From the NCBI GenBank assembly GCA_947579665.1, contig OX388349.1, forward strand, positions 17,578,459 through 17,642,458: a DNA stretch of 64,000 nt. The letters run 5' to 3'. Below the pieces are notes generated by a model. That model worked only from the letters and a program-made list of their open reading frames with translations, did not search any database and was not told where the DNA came from. Origin of the DNA: Sympetrum striolatum (lineage: Eukaryota > Arthropoda > Insecta > Odonata > Libellulidae). Of this stretch, positions 12,231 to 25,703 are shown piece by piece; positions within the stretch are counted from its first letter, which is position 1, and each line of letters starts with the position of its first letter. The position numbers and the translations under genes are program-made.

Positions 12231-12572
12231 TAGACGTAGGCGATGGAGGAAAGTTTTCAATGGCTAAGATTTCTTGTTCCTTTTACCCAATGTATCGTAA
12301 CTGCTGAATGCATCCTATCCGACCACCCGAGCTGAACTTGCATGAAAGTCATCTAGAAGTTGCTAGAAGTGAATACTTCCAAGATGAAGTATAGAAAAAA
12401 GAAATTAAAGTGATGTGATGGATTGAAGAACATGTATTGTAGATGGCTCGATAGATTTTGTATTATTTAATACTTCATCCTCTATCAATATTGTGCTATC
12501 GAGAGGTGTGAAGTTCAAGCTTAGTAGAATTTTCTAATCTGGCCTCGACTTTGTGGTTGGTTTCCATTATAA
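12231..12572. other. Non-coding stretch
   Basis: Nothing recognisable apart from a short duplicated CTAGAAGTNGCTAGAAGTG near 12352. Confidence 0.35.
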
Positions 12573-12726
12573 AGAATAACGAAAAAAGCACTTAAAATCC
12601 CTTTACCACAATATGTAATTTATTCCATGACCATAATAACGTGATGAATACCTGAAAGGTCGAAACCACGGTCGTGGAATAAATTATGTATTGTGGTTAA
12701 GGTTTAAGTGCTTTTTTCTTTATTCT
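12573..12726. mobile_element. Fold-back element with GTCGAAACCACGGTCGT core
   Basis: The left arm (about 12573-12631) and right arm (about 12671-12726) are reverse complements with a few mismatches and include AAAAAAGCACTTAAA and ATTTATTCCA blocks. The core GTCGAAACCACGGTCGT sits at the inner edge of the right arm, just after ATGAATACCTGAAAG. It has no coding capacity. This layout matches the insertion at 30.1 kb, although the outer arm sequences differ. Confidence 0.75.
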
Positions 12727-15340
12727 GAACAAAAACCAGAGCTTTTCGCTCACGAAAATCTAACCAGGGATTAATTATATGTGAAAATCGATGTAGTTAA
12801 AGATGAATGTAATATATAATTGTGAAAATTGTTCAAGTTTGATTAACATATTACTTAAATTAGAAGTCTTAATTTCTCCAAAAGATGTTTAGAAGCCTTA
12901 ATTTGTCCGCGTCCCTTCCGGTTACTCCCGTTGTTTCTACAGACGGTGGAAACATGAGTAAAGAACGATGAAAGGACCGCTTTTGTACTTATTGAATCTT
13001 TAATTCGACAACAGCCTCATTCCAATTTCATTCCTTACTTATTACTTGAACAAAATTGCTGCAACTCTATGTTGTTGCCACATTCCTTTGTAAAATTTCA
13101 ATATAAAATTCAAAAGGTAAGATGTAATGAAATATTTTCCTCTTTTCGTCCATCGTCTACTGTGGAGGTAGTATTGCTGAAGAGATTAATCTACAAAAAT
13201 ATTAATCATGTAAACAATTACGAGAAACTAGGTTATGTGGGATTGAATGGGGTCTGTGCAAGTCGCTCGTAAAAAGCAATTGAAAATTGAGAGTCGCGGC
13301 GCGGGACGAGCTCAATATCTGCGCAAATCCGTTGGAAAGACTCACTCCTCGAAAACTCAGAAGAGTGGAGAATCCCTCTCAAGTTATATATTCATTCCTT
13401 GAGAATATTCTTCTTCCTTCGGGACCAACGGGTCCTTGGATTTCCGATTGCGAACGATTTCTCCTTTTTTCGGCTTAAATATCTTAGCATTTGTAATTGT
13501 CTTAATTTGATTCTGTTTGCGGTTTCATATTAAATCCAGCACTCAAGGTTATGAATTTTGCAAGGGCTAGTTAGTGCATCATCAAATTGAATAAAATATT
13601 ACTCTTTTAGAAACCAAGGAATTTTAGGATCTCTGTTTTAATTACCAATTTGGCTTACCAAATGGCTTATAAATTGAAACGTTTCCGAATAAATTACAGT
13701 GATTTTTAAAACGGTAAATCGGTTGAGAAATCTCGTAGGATTATAAGAAGAAAAAAATCTGCAGAAGAATTTGTGTGTCATATTCTTAGATTTAATGCAT
13801 TTTGATTTCAGTGTATACATTTCCATATCATTTAGTAATCACGTTATACCTGATTCTTCAAACCTAACGCTTCAAAATATTCATAACACGGTTGCAAGGA
13901 AAGGCAGTTTTTTTCATGATAGACATTACTCGAATAAAATACTCTGTATGCCATCCTGGTCTTAATTTCATAAGGATCACGAACAAGGATTTTGAAGAAA
14001 CCTTGCATATGCAGAAGAGTGAAGAATGTCCTCTTTAAAGTCTTACGAGTAAAATTCAATTCAAAATTGAGTTTTAAATATAATCAAAAAAGTGTCTTCT
14101 CTGAAAATATATCAATTTTTATGTATCGATATGTTTAATTCCAAAGCCTTTTTCAATAAAAAAGCTATTTTTAAATTTTAATAATTTTGATAACTCTAAA
14201 AATCAGTTCGACGAAAAAATAATGAAGATGCATTCTTTCAGCTGCAACTATTTAAGTTATTAGAGGTAAAAGGATTGTAAAGAAGAAATCACATATCTGA
14301 ATTATATGGATCGCGAAATCTACTAGCGTAAATACAACATGTAATAATAACTTTGGAATTCAACTACCTCCCTTGAAATATTTATAATATTTTGAATATT
14401 ACATTGTGTTATCATTCTAGTAGAAATCTATATCAGTGAGAAGGCTATTTAGTGATATTAAAAGAAGGAATAAAACCAATTGAAAATGTTACTGTGTTCG
14501 TAGTTAGAGTATATAAAAATACTAGACATTTTCAAATGCCTTTTCGTTATATTAAATCTTTCTAAATCAATGCGAGCAGGATATACTACATATTTTACTC
14601 TTCTTCATCTTATGGGAATGAAATATCTTCCATATTTTCTCAGGAATACTAACGAACTTGGATTTATGAATAATTTTCATATAGAAGTAAATGTTTTTCA
14701 TTCTCAGAAAGAGAAATTGATGCGATATCCTCATTATCTTGAAATCCATCTTTATCGTGATTGCTGTTTCAGTGGATAACCCTCAAAATTGAACTTGTGA
14801 CTCATTACGAATAAAAGCTCACACTGACTCTGGAGCAAATAAGCTCAATCAGCTGGTCCTTATGAAATAACTCCTAGTGATCTCATTTAGACATGAACTC
14901 ATGCAACTTTGAACACCCTGGTTTCAACGTGCATCGCTGGAGACAGTACCGTAGAATCGCTAGCGTTTCTCGAATAAAAATACCGACATCTGGGATCCGT
15001 TGGCGATTACTCGGATATTTTAGTGTTTGAAACTTCAAATTACTCTGAATCGCTCGAGCGTAAATAATGGGCATGTAATGATTCTTACTTTAGGTTAAAT
15101 TTATATTTTTAGGCTTATGATATATAGTAATAATTTACATTAATAGTAGTATAAATAATACTAATTATTAATATAATATATAATATATTAATAATATAAT
15201 ATATATAGTAATAATTTATATTAATAAAAAACACAAATAAAACTTTATGAAGAATGTTGGGTACCAAAAAATGAGAAAAATGAGAAAAAATCATCCGAAA
15301 TGAAATTTTTAAGATCAGTGAAAAACTGCATTAATTAAAA
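12727..15340. other. AT-rich stretch with one GC island and an AT microsatellite-like tract
   Basis: A GC-richer island lies at about 13285-13470 and has only a 63-codon frame. Bases about 15110-15235 are almost pure A/T, with two copies of a motif like ATAGTAATAATTTANATTAATA. No gene or transposon domain is visible. Confidence 0.4.
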
Positions 15341-15600
15341 AATACTCATATAAGAGATGAGCTAGATGTCCGGGCAATCACTGATATATTAGAAGAGTGC
15401 GAAAATAGATGGACAAAAATTATTTCGAATACCAAATGGGAGAATTCCAAAACAAGCGATGGAATATCAACCAATAGGCACCAGAAGTATCGGAAGACCG
15501 AGAATAAGATAGTAAAGTTCCACGGAACAAGTGAAGCCGGAATAGGCTAAAAGCCTAATCCTGGAAAGAGGAATAGATTAAAATAGATACCTTGTCAACC
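15341..15600 (+). pseudogene. LINE ORF2 C-terminal fragment (decayed)
   Basis: Plus-strand translation of about 15419-15510 reads RIPNGRIPKQAMEYQPIGTR and continues SIGRPRIR before stops. It is followed, past the stops, by an STEQVK-like stretch. This is the tail typical of arthropod non-LTR retrotransposon ORF2 proteins annotated as endonuclease-reverse transcriptase. An upstream WTKIIS segment is in another frame. The fragment lacks the reverse transcriptase domain, has stops and at least one frameshift, and is dead. I cannot assign its clade securely. Confidence 0.65.
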
Positions 15601-16510
15601 AATATACCCAAGACGTAATTTTACTGGACTAAGGCGTCAATTACTATTTCAATTTTAGAAACGTATCATTCCTTATACGTATGAATGTAACAACTTTACG
15701 AATATATGCGGATTTATGTTTTTAACGATATTAGTACTCTATGGACTATAGACTGTTATAACCTAGATACATTCGGTGATATGTCAGAGTACCGCTTTTT
15801 ATTTTGTTCGATAGGAGCGAAAAAGTCATCCTCTCCAGAAGCTTGTATCTGGTTTCGAATTCCGCTCAGGGGCTGTTTCGAAATATATGGCTCCGATAGT
15901 ATATCAAAGTTGAGGACATGTACAAACCTTCGACATTTGCAGAGAGGATCCTCGTCGCACAAGTCTGCTACGGACGTAGATGAAGCCATGACCGTTGCTC
16001 TTTAAGGCCTGCGGAGTCTATCAGAAATTCCTCCGCATGTCATCCCACGCTATTCCGTGATAACCAAACGCTATGATTTTGTCTGTGATGGACGTACGAT
16101 GCGAATTCCCTCGTGAAATGTACCGTCTACGTTCTTCATTCAGATATACATAGGTTTGAGCCTTAGAAAATTAATATTACGTTTTTCCTCTTTTTTGAAT
16201 ATATAATTTATTAAATCGAGACTTTCAAAGTTCCATCATATATGGTGTATAAAAATATCAACATGGCGTTAATGCGAATATGGAATTTCTCGTTAGTAAG
16301 AGTAAGCTCTTCTCCAAATATTTAGCTCTTAACACCGTCATTGGTTTCCAAAGTCTATGCATAAAATGTTGAATATGGATTGACTGTTTTTCAAAATAGA
16401 ATCGATTTTCTCACATTCATCCCTATGAAACGACATTATAACAAGACTGAAAATTTTATTAGTCAACAAAATACCGTATTTCTTCCTTGACTTAATGATT
16501 TACCGAATAA
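15601..16510. other. Non-coding stretch with a GC-richer island
   Basis: Bases about 15830-16150 are GC-richer and carry overlapping frames of 99 codons (plus, 15706-16005) and 77 codons (minus), neither with a known domain. The flanks are AT-rich. Confidence 0.35.
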
Positions 16511-16652
16511 CAGAAGTTATAAAGTAAAACGCCGTAAAATTCCACACTACAGGATTTTATTTCCTATGGGTTATATTTCATATGGGATATATTTCATATG
16601 GAAATAAAATCCTATAGTGTGGAAGTTTACGGCGTTTTACTTTATAACTTCA
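16511..16652. mobile_element. Fold-back MITE, about 142 bp
   Basis: Long arms of about 60 bp (16511-16571 and 16591-16652) pair almost perfectly and include AGTTATAAAGTAAAACGCCG and ATAAAATCCT blocks. Only a short loop with two ATATTTCATATGG-like units separates them. This copy lacks the GTCGAAACC core and may belong to a different fold-back family. No target-site duplication is clear. Confidence 0.75.
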
Positions 16653-17670
16653 GAATGTCCTTCCACGAAATTCGGCCGAATACGATAGAGTTTATACGAA
16701 TAACAGAGCTAACAGTTTCCGCCAAATTAAATATTTGTAAGCTTTACATAGTGAACTTATGAAAGAAAGAAGAGCGTCAATTATAATTTTTAGTTTCTTT
16801 ATATTATTTAAATTAAAATCAACTGGACTACTTAGCCATATAATTTATTCCCGGAATATTTGCAAATGTATATATGGTTTGCAGGCTAAATCTTTACACA
16901 AATACTTAAAATTCTCCTTTGGATAATCCGATATTTAGTCTTTTCCGATTTAACCGATTTCCAATTTTTCCTGATGATCAAATACATTAAAAGTCAGTTG
17001 TAAAATATGTCACTCATTCTTTCGTGTACATATATATAATTCACCCTCATTTTGCATTTAAAGGCCCATACATTCTATAAAATACAAGTTAGCCGTAAAA
17101 TATATTCAAAACTGCAATATTGATTCCATTAAGACCAATAAATGAGGAGAGTATGAAAGGCAGGTGCATTAAAATCCTTTTCAAAATCTCAGACTGCGGG
17201 CTTGACTTTTCAGGGAGGCAAATGGATAGCGGGGAAAAGTCTTAAGTAAGGTCTCGCAGCAAAGGGCACTCAGGTCGGTTCCACCTGTCCCTTCATCAAA
17301 ACACACTCTCTCTTCATTTCAGTGCTTCCCTCATTATTATGCTTATCAAACGGGACCACTAATTCTTGGTCGATCGTGTCCTAAAAGACTAGGGCACTCT
17401 CTGCCCCTAATGCTCCGCCAATCTACATCCTGCGTCCACCTTGGGGCCAGAAGCAGTGTGCGGGCCTTAATGAGGCCCTTTGAAGGTCCGCCGAAATGGG
17501 AAATTAGAGGAAGCGTGGAAAGTCGGCCTCGTTGCCCCGCGTGAGCTACCACTCGCTGCTCGATGCACGTTGTCCTTTCTTCGCCACTTCACAGTTAATC
17601 GATTACGAATTGAACGCGTGGCGATTCGTTCGCAAATGTTGAGCGACTTCGGGAGCAATTATCCTCCGAA
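16653..17670. other. Non-coding stretch with a GC-richer island
   Basis: Bases about 17205-17670 are GC-richer, with overlapping frames under 70 codons on both strands that look like chance. The rest is AT-rich without recognisable content. Confidence 0.35.
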
Positions 17671-18518
17671 ATATTCTCCCTGTACGTAGTATAGAGAAAG
17701 TATTGTATTCTCAAAAAAATTCGACCTCAAGATTGTTTTGGGGCCCATAGAGCATGTTTTGGCTATTTTCCCGAACATGTCTGTCTGTGTGTCTGTCTGT
17801 GGTTAAAACGTTTGTGGGCGCTCTATCTTAAATAGTAATTATTCGATCACTTTCAAAATTCATATTTAGAATTTTCCTAACAATGCCAAGAGTTGATTAG
17901 TTTTTGGAGAATATCGCTTGACCGGAAGTTACGGTTTATCCGGAACAAAATTTTGTTTCTTAAATATCTCTGTAAGAATGCAATATAGGTATATACATTT
18001 ACACACAAAAGTTATAGATAATGTACATTACTATAACTTCTGTAAAAAACATTTTTTCGTAACACTGATTGTTTAGGAGTTATTCCCCAATAATGGTTAA
18101 CCGGAAGTTGTTGTTAATCCAGAAATGGAAGTTTTTCATACATATCTCTGTCAAAATGCAATGTAGGTATATACAATTATGAGCAAAAGTTATTGATAAT
18201 TTATATTACTACAACTTTTGTATGAAACATTTTTTCGTAACACTGATTGTTTAGGAGTTATTCTTTAATAATGGTTAACCGGAAGTTGTTGTTTACCCAG
18301 AAATTGAAGTTTTTCATACTTATCTCTGTCAGAATGCAATGTAGGTATATACAATTATGTACTAAAGTTGTAGATAATGTTTTTTTTACTACAAAGCTTG
18401 TATGAAACATTTTCCTGTAACACTCATTCTTTTGGAGTTATTTATATATTACCGGCATAGGCATCTGTTTTCAATAAATACGGAGAAAGTCATGTGTTGC
18501 CACATCAGATTTTTTTAT
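17671..18518 (+). mobile_element. Interspersed repeat BR, copy 1
   Basis: The copy opens with GTACGTAGTATAGAGAAAGT, passes GGGGCCCATAGAGCATGTTTT and a short (GTCT)n/(GT)n tract at about 17780-17802, and closes with GGAGAAAGTCATGTG followed by CCACATCAGATTTTTTT. Copies at 25.5 and 27.0 kb share this path. Inside, a unit of about 178 bp is repeated nearly three times; its GTAACACTGATTGTTTAGGA block recurs at 18059 and 18237. The closing ATGTG-loop-CACAT can form a hairpin. There is no coding potential. I do not recognise the family. Confidence 0.75.
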
Positions 18519-18762
18519 GTTCCGCTCGAGAGTTTAGAATAAATTATGCCCCGCGATTCTATTCATTAGAGGATGACGTAGGTGGGTCGAATTTTTTGCT
18601 AACGAGAACTTGGTACGGAGACCGTGTGCTACGCCCAAACATTGGGAAAAATATTTAAAAAGGACTTTCCGACAGCGAGCCTGCGCTCTTCTTGTTCCGA
18701 CGTCAAGATATGAATTTCCCCGGAATTGCTTTCCCAGCGCCAATGGGTTTGTTATTAAAATA

Positions 18763-19230
18763 CAGTAAACTCCCGTTTATCCGAAATGATCGACACGGTG
18801 GCCGGTTCGGAAAAAGAAAATTTCGGATAAATCGATGTCCCGCGTGAAACACCCCGAATTGCGTCAATACCGCGAAATTTGATCGTAAAACGTGCGTATG
18901 TAGACTGCTATTGATATGGTTGTGAATAAGCCTGAATGTTTTAGACTGAAAAATTTGTGTTGACGTGTATAAAAGGCGTCGAAGTATGATCGAAAATTCA
19001 AAGTTTTTAAATTTTGAATGACAAAACTCAATTATTTTGCGTTCTTACAGAAAAAATCCGCCTTATTTGGTAGAGGGAAAGAAACGGTGTTTAAAAGAGG
19101 TGTCACGAGCAAATTAGTAATGGGTCGCGATGGTATTCGGTGGATGGGGGTGGGGTAGGTGCATTCGGAAAAATTTGTTCGGATAAAGCGGATTTTTGAT
19201 GAACGCTTTACGATAAACGGGAGTTTAATG
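18763..19230. mobile_element. Pogo/Tigger-like MITE with TA duplications
   Basis: The left end CAGTAAACTCCCGTTTATC (18763) and right end GATAAACGGGAGTTTAATG (to 19230) are inverted repeats with one mismatch. TA dinucleotides flank them at 18761-18762 and 19231-19232. The CAGTNNACTCCCGTTTATCCG pattern is characteristic of pogo/Tigger-type ends within Tc1/mariner. Subterminal stretches with TTTCGGATAAA and TTCGGATAAAGCGG repeat the theme. At 468 bp without a transposase frame it is a non-autonomous derivative. A Tigger-like transposase fragment lies at 61 kb, but no end connects the two. Confidence 0.85.
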
Positions 19231-20830
19231 TATTAGATTTCGTTTGCTATTCCCTGAAATTACTTTTTCGTTCTCCTGTGCTGTCTAAATCATAATTGGC
19301 CATTTCATGTCGAGAGAGATACCGATGTAGTTCGTCAAGATTTAAAAATATTTCTAAATATTATATTCTAAAACTATTCTTACGATATTGATGATCTTAT
19401 GACGTCATAGGGCATGCGATCAGAGACGTACGGTGAAATATGTTTCTTCAGTTATCTTTCTCGATAAAGTTTCGTGTCTTTATGATATCTATGTCTAATA
19501 TGAATTGTAATATGATGTACAGTGTGATGTAAAAATTAATCATTTTGCTCAAAGAACTTGTTTGAAACTTTGCCTATATGGAATTTGCAATTGGTTTCAA
19601 ATGAGGTATTTCCCGTAGTCCAAGCGATCTAATTACAAAAATTCTCTTCGTCCTCCGAGACGAGTGTTAGGTTCAGGAATTTGACAATGGAACCAAAAAA
19701 AACATGACAAATTGGCAAATGAGTACATTCGCAGGAATTAACCCAATAAATTTCTACCTGTAGTATCATCAATTTTTTAATTATGTGTACGGTATACTGC
19801 AAAACATTGAGAGTAAAAAAAAAGATTCAGTCAAATTTAGGTAAAGAAATAAATTATACCTTATAGGTGGTATATGTTTAAAAATGTTTGCATTTGATGA
19901 AGAGTCAAGCGGGCTTAATGTCTGATTATTGAGTGAAATAAAACAGGAATTCGAAGATACATAACTGAGATCATTCCAGAGTTAGCTCAAGTAATGTTCC
20001 AAGTATAAATGATAAAATCAAGTTATGCCAATGAAGAATAAACAATAACGTTTTCGTATATGGGTAATCAATATTTACGATAGGTTGTATGAATCGGAAA
20101 AATGTTGTAACATATCCTAGTTATTTAAAGAAATTATAGTTGAAGCATTTAAATATCGCTAAAATACAGCTAACAGAATGAAGAATTGATAAACTAAGGG
20201 AGGGGGCTCAAGGAAGAACGAAAGTAGAATACTGTAAAATAATTAGAAAATTTTGGATTGCTCGAGCATCAATTATGCTTCGTAAATAGTGAATTTTATA
20301 AGTTTCATTGTAATCCCAATTTACCTATCGTTAATTTAAACTAGTTTCTCGGAGGTGTGAAGGAATCTCCAACGATTTTGCAATTGATTGAGTTATCATT
20401 CATGATAGAATAGATCACTCAAATTTAAGTTTAGACATTTCATAGAGTATATATCAGTCTAGCAATTCCTATAATATAAAAGAATCCTCTTTAGGTGAAG
20501 GGACAAGATGTATTTTCGTGTCTTTTGTTATATGATACAACTATATTGAAAACATGGGTATCCCGTGAAGTTTCTAAACTTAAACTTTCACTACTCGTCT
20601 TGCTAGCTTTGATGACTACCACAGAGTCAATGCCAAAGCCATCGAGTCCACTTGTCATTAAAGCAGAAATTCTACTTCGCCTTTATGGTCGTCTAGGATA
20701 CAGTATAGGATACCAGTACAATCTGTTCTCCTTTTCACTTAGATTCATGATATCTTGGTTCATTATTGATGCATACTTCAATTCACTCGTTAGATTCCCT
20801 GGAAGAGTGCTCTGAGAATGTTCCGTTCGG
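19231..20830. other. AT-rich non-coding stretch
   Basis: No gene is seen. A 106-codon plus frame at 20495-20815 sits just downstream of, and antisense to, the decayed LINE and probably reflects LINE or chance sequence. Confidence 0.4.
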
Positions 20831-21180
20831 TGGAATATTTTTCGACGCTACCCTCCAGCATATCTCAGTTCAATTCCTAGAAGCGGCACTAGACGGAGTC
20901 TATTTCATATGATTGTTTGATGAATCTAGCTGCCCTATGCTGGAACCTCTCCAAATCGTTGAAGTGCCCCCTTGTGTAAGGATCTCAAATAGCTGACCCG
21001 TATCCAACCAGTGGCCTAACTAAGGAGAAATAACGTGTTTCCCGAACTCCCTCTGACCTACTATCCTGCGCTTCAAATCAAGGCCTCGCCGAATTTCTCT
21101 CCGGTCCACTGAAGGGCTGCGCTGTACCATTACAAGTACACCGTCGAGAATCAGTCGTTTTTTCAGCTCGTTGTGAGACG
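20831..21180 (-). pseudogene. LINE reverse transcriptase C-terminal fragment
   Basis: Minus-strand translation of about 21055-20892 gives GVRETRYFSLVRPLVGYGSA, then a stop, then DPYTRGHFNDLERFQHRAAR and FIKQSYEIDSV. This matches the conserved CR1/Jockey-type signature of a reverse transcriptase C-terminus (the LVRP.LEYAS.VWDP and LE..Q.RAARF blocks). Several in-frame stops and frameshifts follow. The element is truncated at both ends and inactive. Confidence 0.85.
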
Positions 21181-23644
21181 ATTAAAGGCTCTTTCTTCCA
21201 CGTTACTGAGTTTCTGAGGTACCAGTTTTGTTTATAATGCCCAGCATTGACCTTCCCTCGCGAAAAGTAAATAGTTATTTAAATTAACACTAGAGGGACG
21301 GAAAAAGGTCATTCGATCACTTCGCTTATAAATACTTAGTTTATTGCCTCTTTTCATTTATAGGAGTTTGTTTTTTTGATGACATATTTATATAAGTATA
21401 TCAAAATTAAATTACTGTTTTTCCATCGAACAATAGTTTGTAAACAAATTTCTATTTACAGCGAAGAGTTCATTACTTTCACTGTAATTTTACTGTTCAA
21501 AATTTACTTTTGGATTGGTAATGAAAAAGTCATTTACAGATCTTTATTACGTGAATCAAAAACATACTATCAATAGCTTCATGCATGACTTTGTGGTAGG
21601 AATCCATATCGTAAAGAAATGAAAAGATGAGACTTTTACACGTACCGCAGGAATAATTTATTGAGCAACCTTTATAGAAATATCTAGAGAGATGGTCACC
21701 TGAATTATTATCCTTGTTGAACGTACAAGATATAAATAAAGAAATAAGCTTGATTGATGATTTTAGAAATCCCGATATTCATTCTACGTTACAAATAATA
21801 AATATATTTTTGCGGAAAGGCATGAGAATACGTTTTTACATACAAGAGTTTAAGACGTTCTACGAGCTAAAGAGGTTAGGATCTACTATTTGAATATGCC
21901 TTTACAAAATCTTTTATGCCAATTTTTATAAATCTTGAGAAGATGTGTTTATAATTTAAGGCTTTTATGCGGTGACATGCCGTGAAAAATATTCGAATGG
22001 ACGGTTTATTTACATCTGAAGGAAAATACAGCTGTGCCACATTAACCTGGCCCTGGATGTAGTTCTGTCGTATGAGAATTCTTATTTTTATCCTTCTGTG
22101 ATATTACTGTAGAAAATATTTTTCGTAACCGGATTAAGAAAAGGTCTCTTTTTCATTCCCTTACTATAAGTATGCAGTTCTGTAATGAGAGCAGTAAAAT
22201 TTTGGCGTGAAAGCCTTATCTTACAATCGAAGGAATAGCGCATCGCGAATTATAAAGTTTAGAAGGCAAAACTTGCGGTATTAAGCGTTCATACTCGTAC
22301 CTATAAAGAGCGCAGCAACCTGAGTGATGATGGTTATTTCATCCACTCGCTTGCAGGAGAGGAAGTTGCCAACTCTTTCATCCCCAGTTCCAGACTTTTT
22401 CAATGCAAACACCAACTATTCTGGAATGCCTGATAAAGGCGCGGATTTTTCTTCCTCTCCCATCCTCCTAACAGCTCAGTAGTTTCCAAAGGTCGTCTTT
22501 CCAACAGCTTTGACCTCGTTTAGCCGAAAATTTGGCGAAAAAAATTGTTTTCGACGCTTTGGAAGAACGCGAAGCTTCGACCTTTTCAAATCCGGAGTTT
22601 TCCTTCTGAAAATATTCGCATTTTTCAAACGTTCCGCGGGAATGGACAGCTCGATTTATCAGCCTCTGTCGGAAGACTCGAATATCATTTAGCTATTCTG
22701 CGTGAAAGACTCCCGTGATGTTTTCTATGCCCTTCAACGGGAATTTCAATTTCCGGACGTTTTACACCCGGAAAATGTAGAAAATTAGTTCTATTTTTGC
22801 GATTGTAATTTAAGATATATCCATTTTGATGAATGATGATTTTGAATGAATGGAAAATACCAAGAAAAGATTGATTCCTTTCTATAAGTTTTGTCTCTAT
22901 CATTTGTGCGGTTGTTCGAAAGTTCGATGCTTTTTTTTCCTAAAAAAATATTTCCGGTGTTGTCGGTGAATAGCAAAGATTCCTAATCAGGTTACCGTGA
23001 CCCTGTCTTTTGTGAGAAATCTCTAATGGACCAGAGAACTTCCGAAAGTTCGATATGATAGTTATTTTACATTTCATATGATATATCATGATGTGGTAAT
23101 GGATTGACCATGTTAAAAATATCATTCAATTCTTACTTTCAATAAATCCCTATGTACTTAAAGAAAATTGCTTGTGGCTGGTGGATATCAAAGGATTATA
23201 AGGATAAAATTACAAGTACTGTTTTCCACTCACACAGATTTAAAAATGACCGGTCAAGGCACAGATCGGCCATCATCCATTGATTATGGTCGATATGTGC
23301 GTTATGTATTTATTTTTAAATATTTTTGTTCCTATTTTAAATCGTCTAGGGTTCCGTTTGAAGATAATGGCATTCCTTTATATGAGAAAGGAATCATATA
23401 TGTAGTGTTTATATTTGTACGTACGTTTGATGAATCTAGCAATAAGGTTACATAATACAATTCCAGTCATAGTCTGGAAGGTTATGAAAAATAACGAAAA
23501 GAAAGAGGTGGAGTTTTCTTATATGCATTTAGCTATGGAATATAAGTTTTTGTTGCGTGTTTTTATAATATTATCAATTTCTTCTATAACTTTTTACTGG
23601 CTAATTACTAAACAAGACAGACTCAAGCTTCACTTCGTGGTAGT
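21181..23644. other. Non-coding stretch with a GC-richer island
   Basis: A GC-richer island at about 22270-22770 has only short frames. Other parts are AT-rich. I see no transposase, reverse transcriptase or RNA gene. Confidence 0.35.
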
Positions 23645-23846
23645 TTCTAACTATAAAAAGATTCATAATAAAACATTTACTACATCACAAGAAAAAATGC
23701 AAATATGACCAAGGTTTCGTAGCGAAGCTATATCATCAGGTCCTGGCATGTCCTGACGAACATGATGATTGTTGGTTGGTTGTATTTGTATTCTTTCTTG
23801 TGGTGTAGTAAACGTTTTACTATGAATATTTCTATGGCTAGTTATT
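23645..23846. mobile_element. Fold-back element with core motif in the loop
   Basis: The arms are at about 23647-23715 and 23779-23846. Blocks such as ATTCATAATAAAAC and ACATCACAAGAAA pair with GTTTTACTATGAAT and TTTCTTGTGGTGT. The loop holds AAGGTTTCGTAGCGAAGC and CATCAGGTCCTG; read on the minus strand it is a CTGATGATG...CGAAACCTTGG core like those in the other fold-backs. Arm identity is moderate, so the element is older than the 8-kb copy. Confidence 0.7.
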
Positions 23847-25518
23847 AAATTAAGCCAAAATTTAATCTTGTCTCCATGTCAAAATTTGAACTAAGTATCT
23901 CCTATATTGGATAAATACATAGGATTTCAATTTATTTTATTAAATTTATTATATTTTATTCAATGTATTTTAAAGTACACAACAAACACTTCTTGTATGA
24001 CTTGGATCAAACGGGTATGTGTAGAGTAGGTCATACTCGTATCCAACGTTGCCGGCAATATTTTTCCGGTCTATATATGACCCTTGTAATATATTACGAA
24101 CTTGTGTTTGGCAAATGGTTTCAAATGAGCCCGTAACTAGTTTTATGTCATAGTAACGCTTACTAGAATAGGTTGTTAGGGCACTTATGATTGTTTATGG
24201 CGCATACAAATTGCCATGCATACGCAAGACTCAGCTTTCGGAATTTAAATATTTAGTGTTCCATTTCTGGCGTGTCCTGCAGTTAACACAATTTAACGGC
24301 ACTCTCAATAATTCAAGTCGTACACTCAGTCCTCGACTTTTGAATAATGTAACGAATATACGATTAGAATGAACGTACAAGTATAACTTGTTATTATTAT
24401 ATCATCTCTTGATATCGCTTTTATCCTTATTTCTGTTTGTAATTGGTCCTCTTTTTCCATTCGAAATCCTAAATAGATAAACTATGGAGGATGTAAATTA
24501 TGAATTCCGAGTTCGCTCTTTTCTAAAGCGATACATTTCTCTCCAGAATCAGCGGAGAGCGGACCGGAGCAAGGTAATCCAAAAAATTCGCTGTACCTTC
24601 GATGAATAATCAGATTTTTCCTCGACAGAGGGATTCGATTTGGAAATGAAGGCTTTTTCATTGATGCGACATCGGAAATTAAATTATCCCCGCGAAATGT
24701 TGACGTATCCGCGGTCCACATGTCTCCGACGTATATCTGCGGAATTATACATGTCCCAGTCTGCAAATTCGTCGCAGATTTTAAATGAAAAAATTAGTCG
24801 CTCTAATTTTTCCTTTTGCGATATGATTACATCATGAACCGACGTTCCGTCATCGAAATGGCCTTCCATCATGGATGAAGGCATCAGAAATCACTGATTT
24901 CGCATCGTTCATTATGCATCTTTTCTTTAATGTGGATACATTCTCTATAGCAGGAGCCCATAAGCGCTTTATTGATCATTGGTCCACAAATAAATATTCT
25001 GCTCTTCATGGACCCACTCTATTTGGCTATTTAATTAATTAAGTAAATTCAAAGTAGACGTTTAATTTTAGTGATCTAAGGAAGGATAAATGGTTTTCAC
25101 AAATAATTTGCTACTCATGATTTTTGTATTTGATACAGGATAAGTTTCAATTTTCCGAAGTCCACAATAGCACAGCATGATTATAAGGATATATTTAATT
25201 ATATTACCCCCATACATTTTATAATCATGCCATAATAATATCTATGCATACAATTTTCTCAAGGATATATGATTTTATATGATATCCATCTCATGCAATC
25301 ATTCCAATCTAGTAGTATTTTTTCGCTGCTAAAACAGAAGTATAATACTTTTCATTATAAATAATTATTAATTTGGGCATGGTTATTGATAATTTTGTTG
25401 TTGACCCTTTTTCGATTTCGGGGCATCAATCGACTCCTAAAAATGTTATACTGACCCATAAGGGTCTATATCGACCACTTTACTGTACTCTATAGCCTTC
25501 AAGAAATTATCATTCCTT
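23847..25518. other. Non-coding stretch with a GC-richer island
   Basis: Bases about 24490-24890 form a CpG-containing island with overlapping frames of 94, 66 and 65 codons on both strands, none recognisable. The rest is AT-rich. Confidence 0.35.
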
Positions 25519-25650
25519 TTTACTTTCTCCATATACGAAGTATAGAGAAAGTATTGTTTTCGTGAAAAAAATCGACTTCGAGATTTCAACGGAAATACAT
25601 GTTTTGGGGTCCCTAGAACACGTTTTGACCATTTTCGGAATGATGTCTGT

Positions 25651-25703
<53 letters not shown>

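Noticed and set aside
20495..20815. 106-codon plus-strand frame
   Set aside because: It lies beside and antisense to a decayed minus-strand LINE and has no recognisable domain.
23168..23708. Overlapping plus frames of 95 and 97 codons
   Set aside because: They lie in AT-rich DNA, run into the left arm of the fold-back at 23.65 kb and have no domain.
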